Shown: piece by piece, positions 11,286 to 23,667 of the stretch
Numbering within the stretch: the first letter of the stretch is position 1
Layout: each line of letters starts with the position of its first letter
NCBI RefSeq assembly: GCF_004337985.1
Contig: NC_043740.1
Location: 3,013,616-3,077,615 of the forward strand
Length of the DNA: 64,000 nt
Direction of reading: 5' to 3'
Origin: Pyricularia pennisetigena
Taxonomy: Eukaryota; Ascomycota; Sordariomycetes; Magnaporthales; Pyriculariaceae
The notes under the pieces: model-generated
What the model saw: the letters and a program-made list of their open reading frames with translations, nothing else
What the model was told of the DNA's origin: nothing
Database searches by the model: none
Program-made: the position numbers and the translations under genes

Positions 11286-12008
11286 CGGTTTGGTCGAGGC
11301 CGAATGTCGTCCACTTGGTCGATTTCGGTTTCTGATTTTTGGTGTTGAATGTCTTCAAAAATTTCAAGACTTCAATATCTGGAGAGGTTTGTGTGGGCGG
11401 AAACGAGTAGGGCAGGCACAGTTGTGCGCTAATCCATATACGGTCTAGCGTTTTTGCAAACCCCACCAAAGATACCCCACCTTGTGGCCAACCAGTGTTG
11501 GTCGAAAATGTTGACCGAGGACCTCCACTCACAATCTGGGCCGTTGCGAACGATTGCGGTCTTGGCACTCGTAAAGGGGTATACGAGTAGAAAGCATACC
11601 TACCATACCTACTCCATTACGTTGTGTTTTGCTCCAAGACGTGCTTCTTTCTTACCATATTATCCATTTAGTTGCAATCTCTCGATAAACCTCAGCTGTA
11701 AGCCGTGAATAGTCATTCTGCCATCCTGGCAGAAATCCGATCAATTTGTATTGTAGTGATGTGTATGTACTACTGTAGCTCAGCGAGAATTATCTAGCGA
11801 GAAACGGACGCAGTCTTTCACCCGTTGCGAAACTTACTTTGTCATATGAACATATCAACCAGGAAATTTCCCTAACGTTGGCGCGAGCCAGATATTGAAT
11901 CATTCTCAGTCCACCGCAAATTTTGGTGGGCTCAATGCTTATCCATCAAGCGAGCAGCGTTCTTTCAGCCTCCTAGTAAGCGTTCGCTCTAACAGATCGC
12001 CTGCTCCC
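11286..12008. other. Intergenic between eL15 promoter and the unknown gene at 12009-13061
   Basis: About 0.7 kb. Contains the eL15 leader and promoter and the 3' flank of its neighbour. No coding sequence or repeat recognised. Confidence 0.55.
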
Positions 12009-13061
12009 TCACTGGCCCAAAGGCGGAGTGTGTGACCTCCCCTCCTCCGCGTTGGGTGCCAACATCTTTAAGCCTTTGACGTGTTTTCTGGCACAGCTTC
12101 CCCAACCCTTCTCTTTGGCAACCGCGGAAGTGCTCCCCTCGAATATTTCAAGCGCAAACATGCCATCCTCGTCGACCTCATTGATTCCCGGTGTATAGGG
12201 TTTAGTCCCAGCGATTGCGCATTCAGAGAGATGCTTCCCGTACTTGTGTCCGAAATCTACGATTCTGTTCAAGCTCGCAACATCCTGCTGCCATTGCTCC
12301 AGCGTGGCATCGTCTAGGTGTGGGCGTTGTATCTCCCTTAGGCGTCCAGCGTACTTTTCGGTGCTTGTAATTGCGTACCGACAAGCAATAAAAAGTGCGC
12401 GGCCTGCCTGGAAAAGCTCAATTTTCTCCTTTGTGTCTCCAGTTGAGGTCTGTATCTGACGCAAAGTGCCCACTGTATTATTTTGCTGTTTCCAAGCGTG
12501 GGGATGGCTGGTGACGTGAAATTGTCATGACGTTTGTGAGCCAGTATTCAGAAACTGAAGAAAAATATAAGGCAAAGATTGCACATACTGTGACCGCTTC
12601 GTGTGGGATCTGAGCTCTTCCAGGACATCTTGCCGAATAGAGGCAATCTCGTCAAAAAGCCGCCCGCCGGCGCCTGCCTGCATGTTGTCGATTTGAGACC
12701 GGTCAAATTCAGCCGCTGTGTTGTCGTCGCTTCTTTTTTTGCCCCTTTTGCGTTTCTGCATAGATCGACGACCCTTCGCGAACTGCTCAAAGTCGCTTCC
12801 CACGCTGCTCACTATGTCGATTCTTTTAGCCAGGATGCCGAAGAAGCGAACTTTGAAGGGATCCTTGAATTTAAGACTCACTAGAAGGAGCTCTCTTTCT
12901 GGGTGGCATGCTGTGCTGAGTTTTCTAGTACCGTTGCTGACAGAGAATCCTGAGGTTGAGCGAACAGAAGAGAAGAACAAACCGAAAGATTCCCTAGGGC
13001 AGCTGCAGTAGGGCAGCCGAGAAAAGTACGTATCCGAACCGTGCGGATTGGTGTTTGCCAT
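12009..13061 (-). CDS. Hypothetical protein (two-exon model)
   Basis: I do not recognise this protein. A plausible model joins exon 1 (13061-12589) to exon 2 (12507-12009) over an 81-nt intron with a GTATGT donor and CAG acceptor, keeping frame; 323 aa. Exon 2 looks genuinely coding: helical, charged sequence such as KEKIELFQAGRALFIACRYA and LEQWQQDVASLNRIVDFGHK. The middle part has a very basic patch (QKRKRGKKR) that could act as a nuclear localisation signal. The N-terminal 80 residues are less convincing; an unrecognised upstream intron or a later start is possible. It might be the helical N-terminal part of a fungal signalling (NLR-like) protein or a lineage-specific orphan; neither can be shown. 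No signal peptide or membrane segment. Confidence 0.42.
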
Positions 13062-13556
13062 GATCACTAGGACTTCCATATAAGGCAAGGGCGTCCCGTT
13101 ACCTCTGACTGGGCAGGTATATACCTGCACTTGACAGAGTAATACATGCGGTCACCAGCAAGGCAATAATAGGATCATTCCTATCATAAATTCAACGACC
13201 CGTTCTACCTTTAGACTCGAAGACTGTCACGTAAGCGCAGATGTGACTTTTGTCATTATACGAGTTAATGGTATTGAGAATGCCCATGTTCAAGACGACA
13301 TTAGCATTGTCATAATGCTTCACTTTGTGCTCTGGAGCACGTGGATCTGATAGAAATCTTTCCAGATAAACCAAACGCCCAATAATCCAAAGGTACGAAA
13401 CCATGTATGGACAGTTTTTCAACAGCCATTTCAAACAAGCCACGCTTAGTAGCCAGGGGGAATAATAAAAGCAGCCCAACAAGAACCATCTTCTCCATAG
13501 TTTCCAGCTCTCGACTGGCCCAGTCAAGCCATCCCGAGCGTCCTTGCCACCTCACC
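13062..13556. other. Intergenic between hypothetical gene and GTPase-RasGEF gene
   Basis: About 0.5 kb. A 111-codon minus-strand frame (13192-13527) overlaps it, but it has no recognisable motif and mixed composition; it could contain an upstream exon of the 12009-13061 gene. Not called. Confidence 0.5.
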
Positions 13557-16500
13557 CTACTTTGCCAGCCAAGGAAATTTCTTCTTGCTCGACTCGCCCA
13601 TGCCTGATGCGGGCTCCACTTGTACACTGCGCTGGTAGATTTCCTGCAGTGAAAAATCCAAGTCATGTCAGTATCTCATACGTTCGAATCATCCAATCCA
13701 CGTGCGGATAATCCTTACCTCTTCGTCGATTGGCATCTTGCAATCAAGAATCAATTCCCTGCTTCCATCGTCCTTCCTCAGATTAGGATATGGCGTGCCC
13801 TGGCTCTTCATCAAAGGCAACAAAACTTCGCTCAAGACCTCAAACTTCTTCCAGTTGATCCTGTCTCCTTGCGGTCCGACAAAAGTCCTGCTTCCTTCCT
13901 CGGCGGAAACTAAATCACGTCGATGTAGCGGCATAAAAGGTATTCTAGGAAGTGGAGAGTTCTCCCACGCAAGCCGGTACGCAAAGTGGCTCTTCTGAGT
14001 TCCCATCAACAGTCCGAGCCTTGCGAACCGCCTTTGCACTTCAACAGAGACCAACGCCTTTGTTTGAGCAAGACGGTGGATCGATGCCCCGTTGATGCCC
14101 GCCAAAACGGCAGCGAGCCCGTTGTAGTTGTTCAGGACGCGCAGCCTCAGTGCGATAAGCATGAATTTCTCCAGGCACGGTGCGCGGTGCTTCGCCTTGT
14201 CTCGGATGAGGATCATGTTCGACACCCAGCGAGCAACATGGTTGAAGTGGCTTATCATGCGGTTGACGTTTTTTAGACTGCGGCATTTCTCTTTTTGCTC
14301 AGTCGACAGGCTAACATGCCTTACCAAGTCACGAATTCGAATGGAAGAGAACATTATCCAATCGATACGCGTGATTTCGTCGGCGATTTCGTCGGTGTCC
14401 TTGTCCAGGAAAATGTGGTAGCGAATTTTGTTCAAGGGCAATGTTGCTGTTGGTATCATCGTCGCTGCCTCACGCTCATAGTCCTCAAGTGAATGGAACT
14501 GAAACTGCGCAACTGGCCGTCGGTGTGGCGCAGAGTCCTCAGCCGAAGCCCGCTGTGCATTACCATATGTTGAGGACGACTCCCTGCTATCCTCGAGGTG
14601 CAACGAGGTCATGCTATCGTTAAGCAAACTGTCGCTTCTATGCCCATCGCGCGATGTGAATCTTGGATCCTGGCCGTGGTACGAGTCTCTGTCTGGCTCA
14701 TCCGACTTGGCCCAGCCTGTATCGTCATCCTCCATGATGTAACGTTCCAAGTACACCCTTATCTGCTGAGCAGAAGGTGTGAGTATCGGATCCTTGGCAA
14801 GCTGGCGGACTAAATTCTCCAATTTCCTCCTTGTTGCTGACCGGGCAAAATCGCCTGGATATAGCGAGACCCATTTCGCGATAACTTCAATGATTCGCAG
14901 CTCCGTCTGTATCATTGTCAAGTCAGGGATGCTCTTGTCTTTCATCACGGGCTCCAGTCGCGCGAGTATGGCCGACAACAGCTGACTGGGCGAGGCAAAT
15001 TTGCGATAAAGACATAGGAATATGTCGGCAAAGTTGTTGTCGGCCCGCGTCATGCGCGGGGCCAGCAACCGGTCGACGAGTTCATCGAATTCCACGCCGA
15101 CCATCTTGGCCGGCTTTTCCGCAAAATTCTCATCGCCGCGCTGCAGGATAGGAATGTCGTCTGAGTGTCGATACGACTCGACGTCCGACTCGTCCACGTC
15201 CAAGAACGTGTCGGGCCCACCACCGTCCAAACGCACCCCGCCGTGGGTCCTGAGCATTCCAGAAACAGTGACGCTACCGTCGTCGGCTACCGCGTCGGAT
15301 CCGTAGCTTGAGTGGTCGATCCGTGACCGCGACTGTGCGCCCCGGTACGAATAACCTCCGTCGCTTCCGGGTGGCGGGGTACCTCGCAACAGCGAAAGGT
15401 CAGAACTAGCTCGTCCGTGTTTGCCTTGCTGACTGAGCGGTCGTCCGTTAAGATCTGGGGCGTCAAGGTGAGCCGCAGAAGATGCCGCGCGTCTTCTAGA
15501 TATTGCAGCTTCGTTCTTGTTGATTTCAGCGCCTGTCATCGAATTGATATGCATGTTAGCCGACAGGGTGGTTATGTCATGTGCACACCAGACCCCAGTC
15601 AAACCAGGCCTCTCGTTGGGCCAGGAGGGATGTTCGTGTCAATGCCCTTGACCTGAATATGGGCCCTACGGCCTCAGACCCTGGCATCGGGATTTTGAGT
15701 TGTTCCCCGGGCCCCATTCACCTTACCCGACGGCATCTCTCAACCAATCCAAGCAGCTTGGCGCAAAGGCAAAGAGATCGGAAAGGGGTTGGTAAAAAAA
15801 TCCGGGAAAACGGTCGACCAACAGGGCAACCGAGATCATGTTGACATAAACAACTGTAAGAGCTTACCTCTCTTGCTCGCAAGCGCAGCCCGTATTATAG
15901 ACTGAAGTGAATCTCTTGTGCTACTCGGCACGCTGGATGAAGTTTTAAAGGTGGCGACGGCGGCGGGGAAGTAGCCTGACACGGCATCAGGGTTAACTTG
16001 CCGTAGGTTCTCGGGGCTGTCGCATTTCGTGGCAACGATTATGGTTGGGATTTTGGCAATTGCCAAGGCATCTGGGGGGAAGGGCACATGCAACTGTCAG
16101 TTCATCCATGCAGCCAAATTCTCCATTGCTCCGGCTAACTTCGTCAAGGCCACCAAGTTTGGTCCCTGACACATGCCAACTGCATGTTCAAGGCTCCAAT
16201 GAAGACCTGTCCATCTAAAGAGGGGGCAAATTTGGCTGCAACCAAGACATACTCATTATTGGAGGCAACTCTCTTAAGCTTTCCTTGTTCGTCACGTCGT
16301 ATAGCACCAAGACACCATCTATGCGCGGTACCATGTGGCCATTGATCTGCTTAGGCCAGTGGATGGGTTGTTTTTCGTCGACCTCCAAGAACTCAGTATC
16401 AACCTCGAGAAAGGTAGCACGCAGCGCAGTACCGTCCAGGTCTAGCCGAACGGTAGTGATGTTGTTACCGGGAGGCCGCGGCGCGCGCAATGCTCGCTGT

Positions 16501-17063
16501 ATAAAGGTAGACTTCCCCACGCCATCTGCGCCTAGCACTGCTATATTCAACGTATCCATGCTTGGTTGGGGTTCCGGGGTCGTGGGAAGCGGGGCGGACT
16601 TGGGCGCGGGTTCGCTGTTCAGCGGCGTCAAGGAATCTTTGCGAGGAGGCGGCCAGCTGGGTGGAGAAGGATGCTGGTGTCCATGCGAGTCCAAGTCGGC
16701 CGGGCTGCGCTCGTTCGTGTTTGCCTCGGGGCGATGTCGGGGGTAGGACTGCTCGGCTATGGGTGCCGCTGAGTTTCGGCGCCTGGTTCCAGACGGCGGT
16801 TCACCGAGATCGAGAAATGAACGATCCGATAGCGACGGCGGTGGTCTCCTCGGCTCGGAAAGTGGAGGGCGACTGGATTGGGGCAAATTCGGTCTCGAGG
16901 ATGATGCCGGTGGCAGAGAAGACGAGGTTGACTTTGCTCTTGGCTTGGAACTCGAATTGGAAGATGGCTTTCGTGAATGCTTACTCCTGCTGGATTGTGA
17001 TGCGGTTGATTGGTCTTCTGTGACGCTAAGGTGAGCCCTGTGGCCTCGCGATTTGGATGACAT
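13557..17063 (-). CDS. Ras-like GTPase domain fused to RasGEF_N and RasGEF domains
   Basis: Multidomain regulator predicted to catalyse GDP/GTP exchange on a Ras-family GTPase at membranes. Model: exons 17063-16253, 16071-15868, 15532-13719, 13643-13557; 971 aa, all junctions GT-AG and in phase. Residues 1-165 are Ser/Pro/Arg-rich and disordered. A small-GTPase fold follows: G1 GADGVGKS (about 175-182) and G4 TKCD (285-288), with FKTSSS in the G5 position; the DxxG of switch II is not visible, the segment reading FLEVDTEFLEVDE. RasGEF_N starts near residue 481 (MVGVEFDELVDRLLAPRM); the catalytic RasGEF (CDC25 homology) spans about 719-960, including SLKNVNRMISHFNHVARWVS and LRLRVLNNYNGLAAVLAGIN. 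The last exon adds EIYQRSVQVEP, typical of the end of RasGEF proteins. P-loop plus RasGEF proteins are known in Pezizomycotina, but which GTPase they serve is unclear. Related to Cdc25/Bud5 in its catalytic part only. Confidence 0.87.
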
Positions 17064-20000
17064 GATGGGCGTTTAGGATAGGCTCCTTCGAGCAACAAAG
17101 GGCTGTAGGCTGAAGGGATTGGGTCGGGCCAAGGATAGGTACGAAGGGGTGATCCTTGACAAGCAAGCAAGAACATATAAATGTCGTCGAAGGGCAAACC
17201 AGGCACTTGACAACGACCACGAAGCTAAAGCTGGGCTCATGTGTTGGAGACATCCAATCAAGCAAGCAAGGAAAGGGTTTCTTTCGGACAAGTACAATCT
17301 CTTCCAACGCTAGGGTAGACCAATCCAACAACGAAACTTGGACTTACATGGGTGGTGTTTGTTGTCCGCCTCGGGTACCAAAAGGTATGCTTTTTAGTAC
17401 AGTCAGACAAGGCCAGGCGTTCCAATGTCCCCATGCGATGCGGATCGCACCCTTGGGGTACTATTTGGTGGCCGGGCGGTGGCGCCGCTTTTCAGCCGGT
17501 AGTTTTGTGACGGTTCACTCGACGCGCGTTAACGGTATGGGTTCGGCGGTTCGACGGTCCAGTCAGACCGGACTTTATTTTCGTCACGCTGCAAGAAGGT
17601 TGCCAGTCGCTTCTGTCAAGGCAGGATCTGGATGCAATTTAGCGATCGGCCTGTCAACCGCAGGCTTGGGAGCTGCGCCCGTGCTCGCGGTTGGTGACGG
17701 ACGACTGGGGGTGTGTCTGATCTGTCGCAGTGGTCCGGCGCGCTCTTTGGTCTCTGCGCAGCAGATCAATCTGCAAGCAGACTTTCAGTAGTGCGGGTAT
17801 TGGGTGGCTTGCGGTTGTTGTGAGGGGTCGGATGCCTAGAGATAGGCAGCCCTGTCGGCCCAAGGTCAGACAAGTGCTGTAGGTACAGTAGGTACCACTC
17901 TGGTCCCGTTGCCAAATGCAATGGCAGGGTCTCTCATCTCATCCGGGGTCGAAATAAGGCGAGATGGTACAGAAACAACGTGCAAATTCTGTTTAAAGAA
18001 TGCCGAGTCGAGATTGATCCATGAATTCAGTCAATACATTCCTGTCGCTCGGCAATTTTCTTTTCTTTGGTTCTGGTCGACCCGGACAAGTGGTCCCAGG
18101 AAACGTCTTGATATTGACCACTCGCGGGGTGGATAGGTAAGGTAGGAATACGTTGACTGATATCTTTGGTACCTTTGCTCTACAAATTAGTGATGCGGGT
18201 ACACAAAAAAAGTCCGAGGCGAGCCCCACGAGCCCAGTTGGCACCCACCATTCAAAGAACACTGAAGCACACCGTGCTAGCTTCTGCGGTCCATCTAGGG
18301 GTCCTTGCGGTCCCTGTCGTGAGCTGTTCGCTCAAACCCTGCACCATCTTCTTCATAGCTTTCATTTACCAAGTACCCTACCCTAGACAGCAAAGTAGGT
18401 ATGTGCCTGATCTAAGTTCATGGCCTAGGTATCTTACTTGATGCTCAGCATCGTTTGTTTTACGCACGAATCAACCCCATAGTCTATATTTAAAGTATTC
18501 CCGACATCACTCTATTGGGTTTCAGGCTCCGCGGATAATATACTCTCCTCTTTCATAGCATCGCTCACATACGGATGTCGCATCAATTGCGGTCCAAGTA
18601 CAAAGGTTCGGCGAGTGGGTAGGTTGATCTTCAACCCATGAGAAACTCCCTTCCTCTTCTCGTTTTAATCGGGGACCTGCTTTTAGTAATGAAACAACTT
18701 CCGACAACCTTTTTTTTCTTTAGTAACTAATGGCCTTCTTCTCTGGTCTGGATCCTCCAATCCTCTAGACTAAAAGCGCGGGCGGCTGGCATCCTGGGAC
18801 GTGTGATAGTAGCGAACTGCAATGTCGGCACCCGTTATTACCCCGACTCCCCTCGCAAATCAAGATGCGATTCGTGAAATCAGATGCTTAGATGTGCAGG
18901 TAGTGCAAACCACTTAGACCTAGATCAGTGGCCTAACTGCGGTCTAATGACATATGCGGGTTGATGCAGATGGGCAACGATAGACTATTGGACAGCTACT
19001 TCTGACTTGGCACGACTAGATATTGCGCGTGTGTTCTGTTCTTCAATCCGATATCCATAGGACCCTGATACGCATCTCCACTCGCTAGAACTATCGTCTC
19101 GGGGTCAATAGATACATGGCAGACAGTTCAACCACGGCCCAAAAGGTCCGAGGTGAACTACCTCTGGTCATCTGGCGCGCAAGTCCCGATTCGAGGCTCA
19201 CTTACCACCTTCAGGATCTATGTTCGACCAGGGTCGTATGGCCATTGATGTTTTTCAACCAAGTCATGGTCTGCTAAAAACAACTGCCAACTATAAACGA
19301 TGTAGGGAGTACGTCCTGATGAGCTACAGACAGCTGAGGATAGTGTAGTCAAGATATCGGGTGGCTTGACTTTACAATGTGAGACGTGGACTGATGCAGC
19401 TGCAGTTGATGGGACGAATAACAAGCGGGTTTTCGGGCAATGCGATGCAGTGTCGATTGTTATTTTTCGCTCTATTTTCTTCCAAGTCATTGGGGTTGCC
19501 GACTTGTTCTGTATGTCTAGTCTGTGGAATCTCTGCTTGTGCAGAAAAAAAAGCATTACCGCGCAGTGGAAGCAGGACCTGTAGCATCTCGCTTCAAGTG
19601 CATCTTTCAACGCTGGACTAAATCTGGCCGCTTTTACCCGGTTCGTGAATACTTTCCTAACCGCAGTGGCAACCTCGCGCAGTTACACCATACCATGGGT
19701 TTAACTCACTCAATCTACTGTTAACGTAGGTTATGTGCAGTAAGATAAGTCTAGAATCAATCAATGAGGGGTAGAGGCGGGAAACACGAGACTTGTCAAG
19801 CTGTCAGCGTCGCATCCATTGCTTTTGTGTGCATACCCCACAGCTGTGCATCAAACGATCGACCGTATTCCCTTGTTCAAATTGGGAGCAAAACGGTGGT
19901 TGGTTGGTCTGCCAAAGGGGGTTCGGTCCTCGCTCGGTGAGGCCAGACTAGCCCAATCAGTTCATTAGCAACCGTCACAATATAGTCGTACCATCTCAAG

Positions 20001-22288
20001 TGCCAATTCTGCCAATGCTGGGATTCGTTGTGCAGCATTTAGCTACCTCGGCAATATATGTACAAAAAGGAAGACGTAGAAAACAGTCTCGCATCATGAT
20101 GACTCGAGTAAGCGAGGTAGGATGAATGGCGTCCGCACTTGGAATGAGGAATGAGCTGGAAAATACCGTCATTACCTCCATGCTAAATATCGATATTCGT
20201 CTGTGTCAAGGGGAAGGGGAAGGGGAAGGGGAAGGACGGAAAGGCCAACAAGTAAATTAAAACAAATGCTTGGTAGAAATAAACATCTTATGTGCGTAGC
20301 GCTGTCTTCATTTACCACATGCATTCGATCACTCTTTATTCCCATGATCCCTGCACCCCGCAACCCCCCAAGCTGTCCGCCCACACGACCTCCTGCCCCC
20401 ATCTTCCTTACGCTTAAAGGTACGAGCAACTTCTAAATCACTCTGAAGCCAGCAAGATCCGGATGCTCTAAGAACTTGCTGGGCATCTGTACCTTACAGT
20501 ACTGGCCCAGACTAAATCACCTGGAGACTACCGGTGAATGGTGCCAAGTCGTAAGCACTTGCCTCTTTCCGCAAGGGGAGCTCACTTAAGCTTCAAATAA
20601 CGCTTGATCCGCAGTTGCTTTCGCTGCTCCACACATGCGCCAATTCCATGAGAGCATGAATGACATCTATTAAGCAATTGTCCACTAGATTAGTGTCGTT
20701 GTGTACCATGACATGGCATATATGCGTTTTCAAAATAAATAACCCACGTGGATGCCAACCTTATGAAAGTTATGCCATAAACTCTCACTTAGATATGGAC
20801 GCGTGACACCATCTCTCAGAACCATGTCCCCGCTTCTATTCGGGAGGATCGCGTCCTCTCAATAAATACCACATGCCTATGTTTCCAATGTGGACTACTT
20901 TTTTTTATTTTTTTTATTTTTTTATTTTTTTTTATTTTACTTTCCGCAACGGTTGCCAGATGCGGACCCGAGCAGAGCCCCTGACGTGATGACATGCGGC
21001 TTCTAGAGCTTGACCATGCGGTGCCATGTAGATTGCTACACCAGAGTTCTCCACAGGGTTGCGTTTGCGCATTATTCTCCGACGTGGAATCCCGCTTGAC
21101 AAGCAAGGCCGAGGGCTTGTTTTCGAGAGTTCTTTTGTGGTTGTTTTATTTTCGTTTATTCTTTGACACATTTAAATCAGACAAAGCAGCTGCCATTTTT
21201 CTTTCCTGCTTTTTGGCCCATCGATGAATGGTCTTCCCCAACATAACTTGATTTGAGACCTTCTCCATAGCTCATGAACCGGGTCCGCTAAAGAAAACCA
21301 AGGTCGTGATCGCTTTGTGCTCCCTCGCCTCTCTGTCCCTTTCCCCGCGTGCCGTTGGCGAACTGAGCTTAGGGCCCTTGACATAAAGGGAGAGAGAGGG
21401 AGAGGGAGAAGAGACTGGACAGGCCACACTACCCCTGCCTCGAAGCGAATTTAGTTAGTACCCGTCCATTCGGCATGCAACACCTGCCGCCATCCCCGCC
21501 TCTCACCTGCTAGTTGCATTTGGGTCCCTGTCCCGGCTGTATGTATCCCCACCTCTGGGGTTTCTCTGCTCACTTGGAATGCAGAACATGAAAACACAAT
21601 GACTTGGCGGAAGCCAATCTTGATTTTCTGTCCCTCTATTTCCCCCCTTTTTCTACACAAAACCCAGTAAACAAACATATGATCAGAATCAAACCGCATC
21701 GAGGAAGCCGACAAGTGCCCGACTCTGCCCATTTCCACCGAGGCCACGACTCATGGCATTTTGAGACAAGAGTTTGCTTTCCAAAGCTCCAGCCAACTCA
21801 CAAGTATATAACCATTCTGTTTCTTGCTTTTGAATTTTATGCTCGCAAAGGCAAAAAAGCCTCCTACCTTCTTTGTATTTGGGGGAACACTTTCTCAAGA
21901 AAATCGTCCGTTCAGAGGGATTAACTCAACACCACATTTCTCGGCCTGTTTCCGACACCCCTATCTGAGACAAGCGAGACCTAGGTCATTTGCTGATAAT
22001 TCCTTGCCTCACGCGGGACGCCGCCGCGGAACAATCAAACAAGAATAAAATAAGAATAATAAATAATAATAAACCAGACGACAAGTTTTTCTTCAACACT
22101 TTCTTCCTCCCTAGACAACCAACAGGACTTGAGCCTAGCATTCTTGCGTCTCACTCCTCGTGCTTTTCTTCTTAGGGGCGCCCTCCTCATCAACGCCCAT
22201 TCTTATGCTGCATTGCCACCCACCAAACCCCCCTTTTCTCCCAAGCTTATCCCAACCCTTCTCACAAAGAAACCACAAAACCACACAT
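17064..22288. other. 5.2-kb gene-poor stretch between two divergent genes
   Basis: No frame of convincing coding character on either strand. The longest, a 211-codon plus frame at 17156-17791, lacks motifs and overlaps the likely promoter and leader of the RasGEF gene. Elements seen: a (GGGGAA)n-like purine repeat at 20212-20234, a T/A tract (TTTTTTTATTTT type) at about 20899-20938, and a purine-rich GAGAGAGG tract near 21388-21412. The last ~600 bases have the pyrimidine-rich look of a promoter or leader for the next gene. I found no tRNA, transposase, reverse transcriptase or long terminal repeats. Confidence 0.5.
20899..20938. repeat. T-rich simple repeat (T6-9A)n
   Basis: Forty bases made of T runs separated by single A residues, inside the gene-poor stretch. 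Simple-sequence tract; no associated element found. Confidence 0.8.
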
Positions 22289-23290
22289 ATGGGTGTTATC
22301 AGCCAAGCAATGGACTTCTATAACCGCGAACGACCGGGAGTGATACGGCAGCCTGGGCGGATGACGGCCATCAAGACCATGAAACGACCACGGCAGAGCA
22401 AGCCGTCCGCAACCTACTCCGTCGACCCTGTGGAGCTGTCTCGTCGGCTTTCCTTGGTGCTTGAAGAGCAACAGAGGAATGCGGAACGCCGGAGACGCGC
22501 AAGTCTGAATCCCGACTTTGCGTCCGCGCCACATGTGTCGGGACATCAGCAAGATTGCATCGCAGCGGATCTGTCCGTGAGCACGGGGCTTCGTCGTCCA
22601 GAAGCGAAAATCGACACCCACAAGAGGAAACCGGTCCAACAGCCTTCTTCAGAAGATGTGGCAAAGGATGACACCCAGCCCAGCCATCCGTATGTACCTC
22701 GTGAGGCTGCTTTACAATTTTCTGTCACGACAACGGCCATCAGCATGAGGGAAGGCACCGGAACTACCGGCCTTGTCCGCAGGCTATCCAGGAGTGCGCT
22801 CAAGCTCCACCTCAGCAGAGACGAGCAGCAGAAAGCTTCCAACGGGCGAAAATCGGAATCAAATCAAGTTCATGGGGGTCGCATAGCGGAAGAGGTAGAG
22901 GGTCATCCGAGTGGCAAGAGTGATCAGCAAGAGGAAAACAAGCGCGGCAGCAAAGGCCTTTATCCGGAAAGGAAGTCTGAGGACCCTAATGTCCGCGACT
23001 CGCAAGTCGTACCAGATTCTCTCGACCACCACGGCGGCACTACGCCGCCACCACCTCCGGTCAAGCCTCTGCACATCTCCATCGCCAACGAGCACCGTGT
23101 AGATTGGACGCAGAGTGACGAAGTCAAAAAGAACAAGCTGTCGCCCCTTTTAAGACGGCCCGTATCCACCTGGACGTTGCGAGGTCGACTGGTTGGCAAG
23201 GAAAAGGGATCGTTCTCCAACGAAGTCGGTCCAGAATCACCCGAGCTGAAGTCGCCCAAGTATGGATTCTTTGCTAGATTCAGGCGTTAG
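22289..23290 (+). CDS. Hypothetical basic, disordered protein
   Basis: Single-exon gene, 333 aa from ATG at 22289 (MGVISQAMDFYNRERPG). The frame is open upstream to 22160, but that part is low-complexity Pro/Ser and probably leader. I do not recognise a named domain. One segment stands out as helical and possibly conserved, VDPVELSRRLSLVLEEQQRN (about residues 51-70), followed by ERRRRAS. The rest is rich in Arg, Lys, Ser, Gln and Pro with many potential basophilic phosphosites (RRLSRSA, RRPVS). A Pro run (TTPPPPPVKP) may bind SH3 or WW domains. It ends in KYGFFARFRR. No signal peptide or membrane segment, so a cytosolic or nuclear regulatory protein is plausible. The gene converges with the zf-HIT gene 377 nt downstream. 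Confidence 0.6.
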   Translation: MGVISQAMDFYNRERPGVIRQPGRMTAIKTMKRPRQSKPSATYSVDPVELSRRLSLVLEEQQRNAERRRRASLNPDFASAPHVSGHQQDCIAADLSVSTGLRRPEAKIDTHKRKPVQQPSSEDVAKDDTQPSHPYVPREAALQFSVTTTAISMREGTGTTGLVRRLSRSALKLHLSRDEQQKASNGRKSESNQVHGGRIAEEVEGHPSGKSDQQEENKRGSKGLYPERKSEDPNVRDSQVVPDSLDHHGGTTPPPPPVKPLHISIANEHRVDWTQSDEVKKNKLSPLLRRPVSTWTLRGRLVGKEKGSFSNEVGPESPELKSPKYGFFARFRR

Positions 23291-23667
23291 CTATGACGAT
23301 TCCTTAGATACAAGATAGGTCTACGGAACTCACATGGACGTACTCATATACACAACTCAAACTTAGCTTCCCAAGTTAACCTCATTATGCACCACAAACT
23401 GGCGCCCAGAAAATTTCCCCGTATATTGTCCTGGAGTTGGTAATGATTGATCCTGGGCCATAAGCGTGCTACAACGCGTGCTCATGAGCTCAGATTGTCG
23501 ACTTGATACGAGACTAGCCCATTGGGCCCATTCGCCACAAGCGAAAGTGAAAACTGCCAGCATCCCCTCATGCAAGGAAGCGTTGGGACTTGATTCTCAG
23601 CAGACAAACAGACATAGCGATGCAAGTCATGAGAATGATGCCTAAAGATGGCCATGGCACCTCGACA
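23291..23667. other. Intergenic between convergent genes
   Basis: 377 bases between two convergent stop codons; holds the two 3' UTRs. Nothing else recognised. Confidence 0.6.

Noticed and set aside
17156..17791. 211-codon plus-strand frame upstream of the GTPase-RasGEF gene
   Set aside because: No motif, mixed composition, and located where the promoter and leader of the divergent gene must be.
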